Assembly (NCBI RefSeq): GCF_019797845.1
Contig: NZ_CP081864.1
Coordinates: forward strand, 1,178,001 to 1,242,000
Direction: 5' to 3'
Length of the DNA stretch: 64,000 bases
Origin: Symbiopectobacterium purcellii
GTDB taxonomy: Bacteria > Pseudomonadota > Gammaproteobacteria > Enterobacterales > Enterobacteriaceae
Below are positions 1 to 9,670 of this stretch, piece after piece. The notes beneath the pieces are model-generated. The model did no database searches. It was not told the DNA's origin and saw nothing but the letters and a program-made list of their open reading frames with translations. Position 1 is the stretch's first letter; every line of letters starts with the position of its first letter. Both the position numbers and the translations under genes were made by a program.

Positions 1-1055
1 GTAGCGGAAAACGACGTGTTGCATAAGGTCATTAGTAATGCAACAAACGCTGCCGTGCCCATCCCGCCGCACAGGTTTTCCAGAAAGATAACCCCCGCCA
101 TGCTAACCAGATGTTTGCTTGTGATCGCCAGCAGCCAGTAACCTGCGTTAGAGACGGCCTGCAAGATGCCGAATAGCAGCAGCGCACGGAATAAGGTCAT
201 GCGTTGCATTAACAACCCGCCGTACAAAGCACCAATAATGGTAGCGAGTAACCCTAATGTTTTGTTGACCAGTCCAACGTCGCCGGCATTGAAGCCCACC
301 CCGCGAATCAGGAACGGGGTGCTCAGGCTCATCGCAAAGGCGTCGCCTAGCTTATACAGCACAATCAGTAATAAAATCAGCCAGGCGTTATTGCGCGAAA
401 AGAAGTCACGCAGCGGGGCAAACATGGCCTGTTCAAGGGTGCGCGGTGCCGGGGCATCCAATACCGGTTCAGGCGCCCGCAGGGTGGCGATGATACCCGG
501 TAGCAGCAGCAGTGCCATCAACACATAGGTGGCGTGCCAGCCGAGATAACGATCGGCCAGCCACAGTGCCAGTCCGCCGGAAACCAGCATGGCCAGACGG
601 TAACCCAGTACGGAAATGGCCGCGCCCGAGCCGCGTTGATCGGCGGGTAACAGGTCGGTTTTGTAGGCGTCAAACACGATATCCTGGGACGCGGAACAAA
701 ATGCCACCAATACCGCAATCGCGGCTAACCACCACAGATGCTTGCCGGGTTCCAGTAGTGCCATCGAGGCAATCAAGCCGATAAGCAGCACCTGACTGAC
801 CAGCAGCCAGCCACGGCGACGGCCGAGGAAGGGCGGGGTGTAGCGGTCCATCATCGGTGCCCACATAAACTTGAAAACATAGGCTTGTCCCACCAGGGAG
901 AAGAAACCGATGGTTTTCAAATCGACGTTAGCAACCGTCATCCATGCCTGCAACGTACCGGAAGTTAGCGCCAGCGGTAGCCCAGACGCAAAACCCAGTA
1001 ACAGCAGTGACAGCGAATACGGCTGACGAACAAGGGTGAAAAAACGATGTAGCAT
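1..1055 (-). CDS. ampG: AmpG muropeptide permease (3' end cut by window edge)
   Basis: Inner-membrane major-facilitator permease that imports anhydro-muropeptides from the periplasm for cell-wall recycling and, where present, AmpC induction. The reverse strand is open from the ATG at 1055 to the left edge (about 351 codons of a usual ~490). The translation has many hydrophobic spans and reads very like E. coli AmpG: FASGLPLALTSGTLQAW near the N-terminus, then LGRRRGWLL, CSASQDIVFDA and NNAWLILLLIVLYKLGDAFA. An AAGGA ribosome site lies about 8 bases upstream. It follows yajG on the same strand, 54 bp away, as in E. coli, so the two are probably cotranscribed. No disruption is visible in the part present. 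Confidence 0.96.
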   Translation of the reverse strand, partial: MLHRFFTLVRQPYSLSLLLLGFASGLPLALTSGTLQAWMTVANVDLKTIGFFSLVGQAYVFKFMWAPMMDRYTPPFLGRRRGWLLVSQVLLIGLIASMALLEPGKHLWWLAAIAVLVAFCSASQDIVFDAYKTDLLPADQRGSGAAISVLGYRLAMLVSGGLALWLADRYLGWHATYVLMALLLLPGIIATLRAPEPVLDAPAPRTLEQAMFAPLRDFFSRNNAWLILLLIVLYKLGDAFAMSLSTPFLIRGVGFNAGDVGLVNKTLGLLATIIGALYGGLLMQRMTLFRALLLFGILQAVSNAGYWLLAITSKHLVSMAGVIFLENLCGGMGTAAFVALLMTLCNTSFSA

Positions 1056-1109
1056 GGCAGATCCTTTACTCTATCCCACCGAACAGGATAGAGGAAAACA
1101 GCGTAGGAA

Positions 1110-1688
1110 TTATCGGGCGTTAGCCTTAATGAAGCTGCTGACAGTGGTGTCTTGTGCCATGTCATTGATGACATCGCCCAATACCGTATTGACAGCATTG
1201 GTGATTTTTTCGTTGGTCGCGGTCAATGCGCCTTGAACGTTATAGGTTGAGCGGTAATTCTTGACCTGCTTGTTGCCGTTGGCCGCCTGAGAGATGATCG
1301 AAATATCCGCGCGTGCGGTAATATTATGACGCAGGTTACCTTCTGATACGTCAGCATACAGCTGGTTTACCACGATTTGCAGCGCAACCGGGCCACCGGT
1401 ACCGATCATGTAACCGCGCGCAGACATCTGTTTTTCCAACGCTTCTTGCAACAGGAAACGCAGGTCGCGTGAAGGCGTCAGCACGATCAGTTGCCCGTCG
1501 CGGTTGATTTTGGCCAATGCCTGATCGGCACGTTGATCGGCCCCGTTGATGCTGACGGTAACGCCCATCAGGGTTGGGTCTTGCGCTGGCACGTTAATTT
1601 TTGGAGAGACATCAAGCGTGTTGCTTTGATTGGCGCATCCGGCGAGCATCAGCACGGCCAATACGGGAAAAAACAGTTTTTTTAACAT
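1110..1688 (-). CDS. yajG: YajG family lipoprotein
   Basis: Predicted outer-membrane lipoprotein of unknown precise role, 192 residues, the same length as E. coli YajG. The N-terminus is a lipoprotein signal: MLKKLFFPVLAVLMLAGC with Cys18 as the lipidated residue. The rest is soluble and fits the YajG family (SPKINVPAQDPTLMG; SRDLRFLLQEAL). It lies directly upstream of ampG on the same strand and divergent from bolA, the conserved enterobacterial arrangement. The cell-envelope setting suggests a wall-related role, but no function is established from sequence. Confidence 0.93.
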   Translation of the reverse strand: MLKKLFFPVLAVLMLAGCANQSNTLDVSPKINVPAQDPTLMGVTVSINGADQRADQALAKINRDGQLIVLTPSRDLRFLLQEALEKQMSARGYMIGTGGPVALQIVVNQLYADVSEGNLRHNITARADISIISQAANGNKQVKNYRSTYNVQGALTATNEKITNAVNTVLGDVINDMAQDTTVSSFIKANAR

Positions 1689-1927
1689 TGTGCATTTTCT
1701 CAGTAATGATTAGGGTGGTTCGCTGGTAAAAAATTCCCGTTATCATACCATTGCCGACAGCGGGTGAAAGGACGAATTCAGGGGAAATACTCTGGAAGTG
1801 GCCTTTTTTTCGGCGCGATGCGATGAGATATCGCGATCGCCGGATTGACCGATAGTGTGTTCACCGCATTTTTCTGCCAGCGGAATATACTGTCTGGCAA
1901 GCTCAACAAGTAACAAGGGACTCCTTC

Positions 1928-2239
1928 ATGCATGCCACCATTGAGGCGAAACTGCGCGCTGCCTTCACCCCCACGCATCTGGATGTGATCAATGAAAGTC
2001 ATCAACATCGCGTGCCTGCGGGTTCGCAAAGCCATTTTAAGGTGGTGCTGGTGAGTGACGCCTTTAGCGGACAGCGCACCATTGGCCGCCATCGTGCGGT
2101 TTATGCCACGTTGGCGGCGGAATTAGAAAATGGCCTGCACGCACTGGCGCTGCATACTTACACGCCGCAAGAGTGGGGCGATGCGCAGGGCCAGGCCCCC
2201 AAATCGCCTGCCTGTGGCGGTGCAGGTATTGACGCCTGA
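1928..2239 (+). CDS. bolA: BolA, stress morphogen
   Basis: Small BolA-fold protein of 103 residues. The family acts as a DNA-binding morphogenetic regulator in stationary phase and stress, and partners monothiol glutaredoxins in Fe-S trafficking. The characteristic stretch [15 protein letters not shown] is followed by [13 protein letters not shown] and [12 protein letters not shown], which carry the conserved histidines. The ATG at 1928 has an upstream AAGGGA. It is divergent from yajG (240 bp between starts) and 286 bp before tig. The C-terminal tail (residues ~90-103, rich in Ala/Gly/Pro) is variable in the family. Confidence 0.96.
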   Translation: MHATIEAKLRAAFTPTHLDVINESHQHRVPAGSQSHFKVVLVSDAFSGQRTIGRHRAVYATLAAELENGLHALALHTYTPQEWGDAQGQAPKSPACGGAGIDA

Positions 2240-2351
2240 TTACTGCCGAAGACGCATAAAAAGAGACGTATAAGAGGTGACCGACATCAAAGCACGCTTA
2301 TCTTGTCATAATAGTCTGCGCGCTGTTCTCGACTCACTCCCTCTATGCCGC

Positions 2352-2357
2352 TATAAT
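2352..2357 (+). promoter_or_regulatory. Candidate -10 box of the tig promoter
   Basis: A perfect TATAAT lies 169 bases before the trigger factor start, in an otherwise gene-free interval. The matching -35 region is poor (TTCTCGACT about 17 bases upstream). If used, it gives a long 5' leader of roughly 160 nt. Assignment rests on the -10 match alone. Confidence 0.45.
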
Positions 2358-2525
2358 GCCGCGTCTTATTTTCCGGAAATGTCATCGGGACGCTTCTGAC
2401 GACAAGGAACGGGGTTCAGATACCAGCTGTTGCTGTCCCGGTTCTGTGGGGTTATGTCCAAACCGACACCCATGCGTATATGGTTTTGGAGCTGACCGAG
2501 CACTGTGATTTTTTGAGGTAACAAG

Positions 2526-3830
2526 ATGCAAGTTTCAGTTGAAACCACCCAAGGCCTTGGTCGCCGCGTAACAATTACCGTCACTGCTGATAGCATTGAA
2601 GAAGCGGTAAAAAAAGAGCTGGTTAACGTTGCTAAAAAAGCGCGCGTTGACGGTTTTCGTAAAGGCAAAGTGCCGATGAACGTTATCGCTCAGCGTTATG
2701 GCGCATCCGTGCGTCAAGACGTGTTGGGCGATCTGATGCAGCGTCATTTCGTAGACGCCATCATCAAAGAAAAAATCAATCCCGTTGGTGCACCGAACTA
2801 TGTGCCGGGCGAATACAAGCTGGATGCCGATTTCACCTACGCGGTAGAGTTTGAAGTCTATCCGGAAGTAGAGCTGAAAGGCCTGGACACCATCGAAGTA
2901 GAAAAACCGCTGGTTGACGTGGTTGATGCTGACGTTGATGCCATGCTGGAAACGCTGCGCAAGCAACAAGCCACCTGGAAAGACACCGATGCCGCCGCTG
3001 GCGCAGAAGATCGCGTAACCGTTGACTTTACCGGCACTATCGACGGTGAAGTGTTTGACGGCGGTAAAGCGTCTGATTTCGTTCTGGCGATGGGCCAGGG
3101 CCGCATGATCCCAGGCTTTGAAGAAGGTCTGGTGGGTCACAAAGCCGGTGAAGAGTTCACTATCGACGTGACCTTCCCAGAAGACTACCACGCTGAAAAC
3201 CTGAAAGGTAAAGCGGCTCAGTTTGCTATCGTCCTGAAGAAAGTGGAAGAGCGTGAATTGCCGGAACTGACCGCTGATTTCATCGCACGTTTCGGCGTGG
3301 CGGATGGGTCTGTTGACGGTCTGCGCGCTGAAGTGCGTAAAAACATGGAGCGTGAGCTGAAAGGCGCGGTGCGTAACCGTATCAAATCTCAGGTGATCGA
3401 CGGTCTGGTGAAAGCCAATGACATCGACGTTCCTGCTGCGCTGATCGACGGCGAAATTGACGTTCTGCGTCAGCAAGCGGCACAACGCTTTGGCGGTAAC
3501 GCCAAACAAGCGGCTGAACTGCCGCGTGAGCTGTTTGAAGAGCAAGCCAAACGCCGCGTTGTCGTAGGTCTGCTGCTGGGCGAAGTGATCAGCACCAACG
3601 AACTGAAAGCAGATGACGCTCGCGTTAACGCGCTGATCGAAGAGATGGCTTCTGCCTACGAAGATCCGCAGGAAGTGGTTGCTTACTACAGCAAAAACAA
3701 AGAGCTGATGAACAACATGCGCAACGTTGCTCTGGAAGAGCAAGCGGTTGAAGTCGTGTTGTCCAAGGCGAAAGTGGTCGAGAAAACCGTCAGCTTTAAC
3801 GATCTGATGAACCAGCCTGCTACGGCGTAA
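2526..3830 (+). CDS. tig: Trigger factor, ribosome-associated chaperone
   Basis: ATP-independent chaperone and prolyl isomerase that binds the ribosomal exit tunnel and receives nascent chains. It has 434 residues, close to the E. coli length. The N-terminal domain carries the ribosome-binding signature GFRKGKVP at residues 43-50. A central FKBP-like domain (about 150-245) contains [18 protein letters not shown], and a long helical C-terminal domain follows. The start is an ATG preceded by TTTTTGAGGTAAC. It is followed by a strong intrinsic terminator and then the clpPX-lon block, the standard grouping of protein-folding and proteolysis genes. Confidence 0.98.
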   Translation: MQVSVETTQGLGRRVTITVTADSIEEAVKKELVNVAKKARVDGFRKGKVPMNVIAQRYGASVRQDVLGDLMQRHFVDAIIKEKINPVGAPNYVPGEYKLDADFTYAVEFEVYPEVELKGLDTIEVEKPLVDVVDADVDAMLETLRKQQATWKDTDAAAGAEDRVTVDFTGTIDGEVFDGGKASDFVLAMGQGRMIPGFEEGLVGHKAGEEFTIDVTFPEDYHAENLKGKAAQFAIVLKKVEERELPELTADFIARFGVADGSVDGLRAEVRKNMERELKGAVRNRIKSQVIDGLVKANDIDVPAALIDGEIDVLRQQAAQRFGGNAKQAAELPRELFEEQAKRRVVVGLLLGEVISTNELKADDARVNALIEEMASAYEDPQEVVAYYSKNKELMNNMRNVALEEQAVEVVLSKAKVVEKTVSFNDLMNQPATA

Positions 3831-3863
3831 TTCGCTGTCTGGCTTCGGTCGGTTATCTTTGCC

Positions 3864-3897
3864 AAAAAAAGCCCGCGCCTCTGGCGTGGGCTTTTTG
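3864..3897 (+). terminator. Rho-independent terminator after tig
   Basis: A-rich run, then stem AGCCCGCGCC / GGCGTGGGCT with a 3-base loop and a T5 tract. It lies 33 bp past the tig stop. The A-run on the other side would also allow weak reverse-strand function. Confidence 0.9.
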
Positions 3898-4125
3898 CTA
3901 TCACTGATTTAGGTTTGAAAAGCCCTATCGCCACGGATGTGCCAGATTGCACTATGATAAAACAGTGTGGGTGTGGCATTGAAACGTTTCGCAAGTGATA
4001 AAATCCGCATTGTCTCTTGGGAGTGCAATATCTTAGTTTCTATGCAAAACGCAGTTTGCTATGCAAAGCATTGTAAACGCAGTGGGCACGATAACCCTTT
4101 AATCTAAAATAAAGGATAGTGTAAG

Positions 4126-4152
4126 CTTGAAATAGCGCGCAATGCCCCAACT
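4126..4152 (+). promoter_or_regulatory. Sigma-32 (heat-shock) promoter of clpP
   Basis: CTTGAAA at 4126-4132 and CCCCAACT at 4145-4152 match the heat-shock consensus (CTTGAAA / CCCCATnT) with the correct spacing, about 148 bp before clpP. The rest of the 400-bp gap between tig and clpP holds no gene. It also contains two direct copies of CTATGCAAA (4040 and 4059). Confidence 0.8.
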
Positions 4153-4299
4153 AGAAGAAACAGAGGCGCGCGGTCATGGATTTTGGCGAGTCGGTGTCAT
4201 TCTTAAGGGAAACGTCGGGGTGACCGTGATAGTCAACCGTCGTTATCTCAAGTAGAATCTGATACATGGCACCAAAAGCATTTTATCGAGGAGAGGTGA

Positions 4300-4923
4300 A
4301 TGTTATACAGTGGCGAACAAGAAAAATTAGCACCCCAAATGGCTTTGGTGCCGATGGTGGTAGAACAGACTTCGCGCGGGGAACGTTCTTACGATATTTT
4401 TTCCCGACTGCTTAAAGAACGCATCATCTTCCTGACGGGTCAGGTGGAAGATCACATGGCCAACCTGATCGTTGCTCAGATGCTTTTTCTGGAAGCCGAA
4501 AATCCGGAGAAAGATATTTATCTGTACATCAACTCTCCGGGTGGCGTGATTACCGCAGGAATGTCGATTTACGACACCATGAAATTCATTAAACCGGATG
4601 TCAGCACCATCTGTATGGGACAAGCCTGCTCCATGGGGGCTTTCCTGCTCACTGCCGGTGCCAAGGGCAAGCGTTTCTGCTTGCCGAATTCGCGCGTGAT
4701 GATTCACCAACCGCTGGGGGGATTCCAAGGGCAGGCGACGGACATCGAAATCCATGCGCGTGAAATACTGAAAGTGAAGCAACGTATGAATGAGCTGATG
4801 GCTGAACATACGGGCAAACCTCTCGAAGTGATAGAGAGTGACACTGAGCGTGACCGTTTCCTCTCTGCCCATGAAGCAGTAGAGTATGGATTGGTTGACG
4901 CCGTGATGACGCACCGCGAATAA
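4300..4923 (+). CDS. clpP: ClpP protease subunit
   Basis: Serine peptidase that forms the tetradecameric chamber used by ClpX and ClpA. It has 207 residues, identical in length to E. coli ClpP and colinear with it. The catalytic triad falls at Ser111 (in GQACSMGAF), His136 (in MIHQPLGG) and Asp185. The N-terminal propeptide ([14 protein letters not shown]) precedes the conserved ALVPMV start of the mature enzyme. An AGGAGAGG ribosome site precedes the ATG. It is the first gene of the clpP-clpX pair, with a sigma-32 promoter upstream. Confidence 0.98.
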   Translation: MLYSGEQEKLAPQMALVPMVVEQTSRGERSYDIFSRLLKERIIFLTGQVEDHMANLIVAQMLFLEAENPEKDIYLYINSPGGVITAGMSIYDTMKFIKPDVSTICMGQACSMGAFLLTAGAKGKRFCLPNSRVMIHQPLGGFQGQATDIEIHAREILKVKQRMNELMAEHTGKPLEVIESDTERDRFLSAHEAVEYGLVDAVMTHRE

Positions 4924-5036
4924 CGCCGCCGGCCATGGCGTACCTGTGGTTCACGAATGCGCGCTTGCGCGTGATTCAGGTTGTAGTGATATCGCTGTTG
5001 GGCCTGCGGGCAAGAGATAAAAGAAGAGGTTTACTG

Positions 5037-6311
5037 ATGACAGACAAGCGCAAAGACGGTTCAGGGAAGTTGCTGTACTGTTCTTTCTGCGGCAAAAGCC
5101 AGCATGAGGTCCGTAAGCTGATTGCCGGGCCGTCAGTGTATATCTGCGATGAATGTGTCGATCTGTGCAATGACATCATTCGCGAAGAGATAAAGGAAGT
5201 GGCTCCGCATCGTGAACGCAGTGCGTTACCCACGCCCCATGAAATTCGCCGCCACCTGGATGATTATGTCATTGGTCAGGAGCAGGCGAAAAAGGTTCTG
5301 GCGGTTGCGGTTTACAACCACTACAAGCGCTTGCGTAATGGCGACAGCAGCAACGGCATCGAGCTGGGCAAGAGCAACATTCTGCTGATTGGCCCGACAG
5401 GGAGCGGTAAAACCCTGTTGGCTGAAACGCTGGCCCGTTTCCTGGATGTGCCTTTCACGATGGCAGATGCCACCACGCTGACCGAAGCGGGTTACGTGGG
5501 TGAGGATGTAGAAAACATCATCCAGAAGCTGTTGCAAAAATGCGACTACGACGTACAGAAAGCGCAGCGTGGCATTGTATACATCGATGAAATCGATAAG
5601 ATTTCGCGTAAGTCCGATAACCCCTCCATCACCCGTGACGTGTCGGGCGAAGGGGTGCAGCAGGCTCTGCTGAAACTGATTGAAGGCACCATCGCTGCGG
5701 TTCCGCCGCAAGGTGGGCGCAAGCATCCGCAACAGGAGTTTTTGCAGGTTGATACCTCCAAGATCCTGTTCATCTGCGGTGGAGCATTTGCTGGTTTGGA
5801 TAAAGTGATCGAGCAGCGTGTTGATACTGGTCGCGGTATTGGTTTTTCCGCAACGGTGAAGGGCTCGGCGCAAAAGGCTACCGAAGGCGAATTGCTGGGC
5901 CAGGTAGAACCGGGGGATTTGATCAAGTTCGGCCTGATCCCTGAATTTATTGGCCGTTTACCGGTGGTCGCGACGCTGAGAGAGCTGAGCGAAGATGCGC
6001 TGATCCAGATCCTGCGCGAACCGAAAAACGCGCTGACCAAACAGTATCAGGCACTGTTCAATCTCGAAGGGGTTGAGCTGGAATTCCGTGAAGAAGCGTT
6101 GACGGCGATTGCCAAAAAAGCCATGGCGCGTAAAACCGGTGCACGCGGTTTGCGCTCCATTGTGGAAGCGGCGTTGCTGGACACCATGTACGACCTGCCC
6201 TCCATGGAGAGCGTCGATAAGGTGGTGATTGATGAATCGGTGATTGCCGGTCAATCAGAACCGATGCTGATCTACGGTAAACCTGAAGCGCAACAGGCAT
6301 CTGGCGAATAA
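5037..6311 (+). CDS. clpX: ClpX ATPase, specificity subunit of ClpXP
   Basis: AAA+ unfoldase that recognises tagged substrates and feeds them to ClpP. The frame is open upstream, but the ATG at 5037 is chosen because it yields 424 residues and the conserved start [18 protein letters not shown], as in E. coli. Zinc-finger cysteines are 15, 18, 37 and 40. Walker A is GPTGSGKT (~120) and Walker B is IVYIDEIDK. Downstream come pore and sensor regions (ARGLRSIVE near the C-terminus). It lies 113 bp after clpP and ends in a strong terminator before lon. Confidence 0.98.
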   Translation: MTDKRKDGSGKLLYCSFCGKSQHEVRKLIAGPSVYICDECVDLCNDIIREEIKEVAPHRERSALPTPHEIRRHLDDYVIGQEQAKKVLAVAVYNHYKRLRNGDSSNGIELGKSNILLIGPTGSGKTLLAETLARFLDVPFTMADATTLTEAGYVGEDVENIIQKLLQKCDYDVQKAQRGIVYIDEIDKISRKSDNPSITRDVSGEGVQQALLKLIEGTIAAVPPQGGRKHPQQEFLQVDTSKILFICGGAFAGLDKVIEQRVDTGRGIGFSATVKGSAQKATEGELLGQVEPGDLIKFGLIPEFIGRLPVVATLRELSEDALIQILREPKNALTKQYQALFNLEGVELEFREEALTAIAKKAMARKTGARGLRSIVEAALLDTMYDLPSMESVDKVVIDESVIAGQSEPMLIYGKPEAQQASGE

Positions 6312-6340
6312 ATCGTCACTTGCACGCCTGACAGAAGTTG

Positions 6341-6372
6341 AAAATGGGAGATTTTATCTCCCATTTTTTTTT
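6341..6372 (+). terminator. Terminator after clpX
   Basis: Stem AATGGGAG / CTCCCATT with an A/T loop, followed by an uninterrupted run of T. It separates clpPX from lon. Confidence 0.9.
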
Positions 6373-6385
6373 CGCATGTTCTGGT

Positions 6386-6415
6386 CGTTGAATGTCGGAT
6401 ATTTATCCCCATATA
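6386..6415 (+). promoter_or_regulatory. Sigma-32 promoter of lon
   Basis: CGTTGAA at 6386-6392 and CCCCATATA at 6407-6415 match the known E. coli lon heat-shock promoter in sequence and spacing. It lies about 90 bp before the lon ATG. Confidence 0.8.
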
Positions 6416-6501
6416 CTCCAATACTTGTTGGCGAAACCCGTGACATACGCGTTTCACGAGATTCCTTTAACCTGGCGGAAACGAAACTAAGAGAGAGCTC
6501 T

Positions 6502-8910
6502 ATGAACCCTGAGCGTTCCGAACGCATTGAAATCCCCGTATTGCCGTTGCGCGATGTGGTGGTTTATCCGCACATGGTCATTCCGTTGTTTGTTGGCCGG
6601 GAGAAGTCGATTCGTTGCCTTGAAGCCGCGATGGATCACGATAAAAAGATCATGTTGGTGGCACAAAAAGAGGCTTCAACGGATGAACCCAGTATTAACG
6701 ATCTTTTCTCGGTAGGAACGGTCGCCTCCATTCTGCAAATGCTGAAACTGCCGGACGGCACGGTTAAAGTGCTGGTCGAAGGGTTACAGCGTGCGCGTAT
6801 CACCACGTTGTCTGACGGCGGTGAACATTTTGCTGCCCAGGCGGAATATCTCTCGTCGCCGGCGATTGAAGAGCGCGAGCAGGAAGTCCTGATGCGCACG
6901 GCGGTGAATCAGTTCGAGGGATACATCAAACTGAACAAGAAAATCCCGCCGGAAGTATTGACCTCGCTAAACAGCATTGAAGATGCAGCACGTCTGGCGG
7001 ATACCATTGCCTCACACATGCCGCTGAAACTGGCTGACAAACAGTCCGTGCTGGAAATGTCTGATATTACGGAACGCCTCGAATATCTGATGGCGATGAT
7101 GGAATCGGAAATCGACCTGTTGCAGGTGGAAAAACGTATTCGCAGTCGCGTGAAAAAGCAGATGGAAAAAAGCCAGCGCGAGTACTACCTCAACGAGCAG
7201 ATGAAAGCGATTCAAAAAGAGCTCGGTGAGATGGACGATGCGCCGGACGAACATGAAGCGCTGAAACGCAAGATTGAAGCGGCCAAGATGCCGAAAGAAG
7301 CGCGGGAAAAAGCCGAAGCCGAGCTGCAAAAACTGAAGATGATGTCACCGATGTCCGCTGAGGCGACGGTGGTGCGCAGCTACATCGACTGGATGGTTCA
7401 GGTGCCGTGGAATGCGCGCAGCAAGGTGAAAAAAGACCTGGTCAAAGCGCAGGAAACCCTGGACACCGACCATTATGGTTTGGATCGCGTCAAAGAGCGT
7501 ATCCTTGAATATCTCGCGGTACAGAGCCGTGTCAGCAAAATCAAGGGGCCGATTCTGTGCCTGGTCGGGCCGCCGGGGGTAGGGAAAACCTCTCTGGGCC
7601 AGTCCATCGCCAAGGCGACGGGGCGTGAATACGTGCGCATGGCGCTCGGCGGCGTGCGTGATGAAGCAGAAATTCGTGGTCACCGCCGTACTTACATCGG
7701 CTCACTGCCGGGCAAACTGATCCAGAAGATGGCTAAGGTTGGGGTAAAAAACCCGCTGTTCCTGTTGGATGAGATCGACAAAATGTCGTCTGACATGCGT
7801 GGCGATCCCGCGTCTGCCCTGCTCGAGGTCTTAGATCCCGAGCAGAACGTCACCTTCAACGACCACTATCTGGAAGTGGACTACGATCTGTCCGACGTGA
7901 TGTTTGTGGCGACCTCTAACTCGATGAACATTCCTGCGCCGTTGCTGGACCGTATGGAAGTGATTCGCCTGTCTGGCTACACCGAGGATGAGAAGCTCAA
8001 TATTGCCAAGCGCCATTTGCTGCCGAAGCAGATTGAACTCAACGCACTGAAGAAAGGTGAGTTGACCGTTGCAGACAGTGCTATCTCCGGAATCATCCGT
8101 TACTACACGCGTGAAGCGGGCGTGCGCAGTCTGGAACGCGAAATCTCCAAACTGTGCCGTAAAGCGGTAAAAACGCTGTTGATGGATAAAACCGTTAAGC
8201 ATATTGAAATTACGGGCGATAACCTTAAAGATTTCCTTGGCGTTCAGCGCTTTGACTACGGCCGCGCGGATGAAGAAAACCGCGTTGGGCAGGTCACTGG
8301 GCTGGCCTGGACGGAAGTTGGCGGTGATTTACTGACCATTGAAACCGCGTGCGTGCCGGGCAAGGGAAAATTGACCTATACCGGTTCACTCGGGGAAGTG
8401 ATGCAGGAGTCTATCCAGGCGGCGCTCACCGTGGTGCGTGCCCGTGCTGAACGGCTGGGTATCAATGCTGATTTCCATGAAAAACGTGATATTCACGTGC
8501 ATGTGCCGGAAGGGGCAACGCCCAAAGATGGCCCAAGCGCCGGGATCGCCATGTGTACCGCGCTGGTCTCCTGCCTGACGGGCAATCCGGTGCGCGCTGA
8601 TGTTGCGATGACCGGGGAAATCACGCTGCGGGGTTTGGTGTTGCCGATCGGGGGCTTGAAAGAGAAACTGTTGGCAGCCCATCGCGGTGGCATTAAGACG
8701 GTATTGATTCCTGACGAGAACAAACGCGATCTGGAAGAAATTCCGGCGAATGTGATTGCGGACCTGGAGATCCATCCGGTCAAACGTATCGAGGAAGTGC
8801 TTGCGTTAGCGTTACAAAACCCGCCAGACGGTATGCAGCCGGAGCCTGTTAAGGCCAAGCGAGCGCCTGCCAAGGCGAAAACGGTGCCCGCCAAGGCCGC
8901 GAAAGAGTGA
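6502..8910 (+). CDS. lon: Lon ATP-dependent protease
   Basis: Homohexameric AAA+ serine protease that degrades misfolded and regulatory proteins. The ATG at 6502 is chosen because the protein then begins MNPERSERIEIPVLPLRDVV exactly as in E. coli, with a GAGAG ribosome site; the frame is open further upstream without homology. It has an N-terminal substrate domain (1-~300), Walker A GPPGVGKT (~356) and catalytic Ser679 in GPSAG with the partner Lys further on. At 802 residues it is about 18 longer than the E. coli protein because of a basic Ala/Lys/Pro tail with repeated PAK-type motifs. It is followed by its own terminator. Confidence 0.98.
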   Translation: MNPERSERIEIPVLPLRDVVVYPHMVIPLFVGREKSIRCLEAAMDHDKKIMLVAQKEASTDEPSINDLFSVGTVASILQMLKLPDGTVKVLVEGLQRARITTLSDGGEHFAAQAEYLSSPAIEEREQEVLMRTAVNQFEGYIKLNKKIPPEVLTSLNSIEDAARLADTIASHMPLKLADKQSVLEMSDITERLEYLMAMMESEIDLLQVEKRIRSRVKKQMEKSQREYYLNEQMKAIQKELGEMDDAPDEHEALKRKIEAAKMPKEAREKAEAELQKLKMMSPMSAEATVVRSYIDWMVQVPWNARSKVKKDLVKAQETLDTDHYGLDRVKERILEYLAVQSRVSKIKGPILCLVGPPGVGKTSLGQSIAKATGREYVRMALGGVRDEAEIRGHRRTYIGSLPGKLIQKMAKVGVKNPLFLLDEIDKMSSDMRGDPASALLEVLDPEQNVTFNDHYLEVDYDLSDVMFVATSNSMNIPAPLLDRMEVIRLSGYTEDEKLNIAKRHLLPKQIELNALKKGELTVADSAISGIIRYYTREAGVRSLEREISKLCRKAVKTLLMDKTVKHIEITGDNLKDFLGVQRFDYGRADEENRVGQVTGLAWTEVGGDLLTIETACVPGKGKLTYTGSLGEVMQESIQAALTVVRARAERLGINADFHEKRDIHVHVPEGATPKDGPSAGIAMCTALVSCLTGNPVRADVAMTGEITLRGLVLPIGGLKEKLLAAHRGGIKTVLIPDENKRDLEEIPANVIADLEIHPVKRIEEVLALALQNPPDGMQPEPVKAKRAPAKAKTVPAKAAKE

Positions 8911-8938
8911 CCTATCGCAAAAACCCTTGAGAAAAATC

Positions 8939-8977
8939 ACGCTGGCAGCAGAAATGGCGCTTGCCAGCGTTTTTTTG
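8939..8977 (+). terminator. Terminator after lon
   Basis: Stem ACGCTGGCA / TGCCAGCGT with a 14-base loop, then T7. It lies 29 bp past the lon stop. Confidence 0.85.
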
Positions 8978-9106
8978 TACCGCTAAGTTATGGCACTGTT
9001 AGTCTTAGCAAGTACGCTGTGCTAAGGTTTGACAGGATTGAAAAAAGCTACGTGTCGCGTTTTGGGATATTCAGCGTGACAACAGGATTTCAGAGGGGAT
9101 GAGAGT

Positions 9107-9379
9107 GTGAACAAGTCACAATTGATCGACAAAATTGCCGCAGATGCTGATATTTCCAAAGCGGCAGCAGGGCGTGTGTTAGATGCAATTATTGGTTCTG
9201 TTACCGATTCTCTGAAAGCAGGGGATGACGTTGCACTGGTAGGATTTGGAACGTTCTCCGTGCGTGAGCGTGCTGCTCGCACTGGGCGCAATCCGCAAAC
9301 GGGCAAGGAAATCAGCATTCCAGCAGCAAAAGTACCGGGCTTCCGTGCCGTTAAATCGCTGAAAGACGCCGTTAACTGA
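9107..9379 (+). CDS. hupB: HU-beta nucleoid protein
   Basis: Histone-like DNA-bending protein, 90 residues, the exact family length. It starts with GTG (the GTG AAC AAG reading gives [11 protein letters not shown]) behind GAGGGGATGAGA. The DNA-contacting arm is recognised by [21 protein letters not shown] and the C-terminal helix by [14 protein letters not shown]. Its place between lon and ppiD is conserved in enterobacteria. It is followed by an intrinsic terminator. Confidence 0.98.
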   Translation: MNKSQLIDKIAADADISKAAAGRVLDAIIGSVTDSLKAGDDVALVGFGTFSVRERAARTGRNPQTGKEISIPAAKVPGFRAVKSLKDAVN

Positions 9380-9462
9380 TTATCTCGTCACAGGTTTGTG
9401 CTGTAATCCGAGTACGTTACCAAACACTACCTGACGCCACGGTGTCGGTAAGGTAAGATAAG

Positions 9463-9492
9463 GGGCGCATCATTTTATGATGTGCCTTTTTT
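9463..9492 (+). terminator. Terminator after hupB
   Basis: Ten-base stem GGCGCATCAT / ATGATGTGCC with a T3 loop (one G-T pair) and a T6 tract, 84 bp beyond the hupB stop. Confidence 0.85.
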
Positions 9493-9670
9493 ATGACGGG
9501 CGAACACTGCCCATCACCCTGCGGGGCGTCGCATTGCGGCGTAACGTCTTTCCCGCTCCTCTCTCTGGCATGTCATGTTCTGGCATTACGGTTCGCCAGA
9601 AACGCAGGGAAGCGTGGTTTTAGCCAACGCAGGGCGTTTTATCCATACTACAGCGGAGTGTTGTCACATT

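Noticed and set aside
2535..3743. Long open frame opposite trigger factor (402 codons, reverse strand)
   Set aside because: Antisense shadow of the highly codon-biased tig gene; no family resemblance, no ribosome site.
6376..6501. Upstream extension of lon to 6376
   Set aside because: It would include the sigma-32 promoter in the coding region, and the extra residues match nothing; the ATG at 6502 matches the family.
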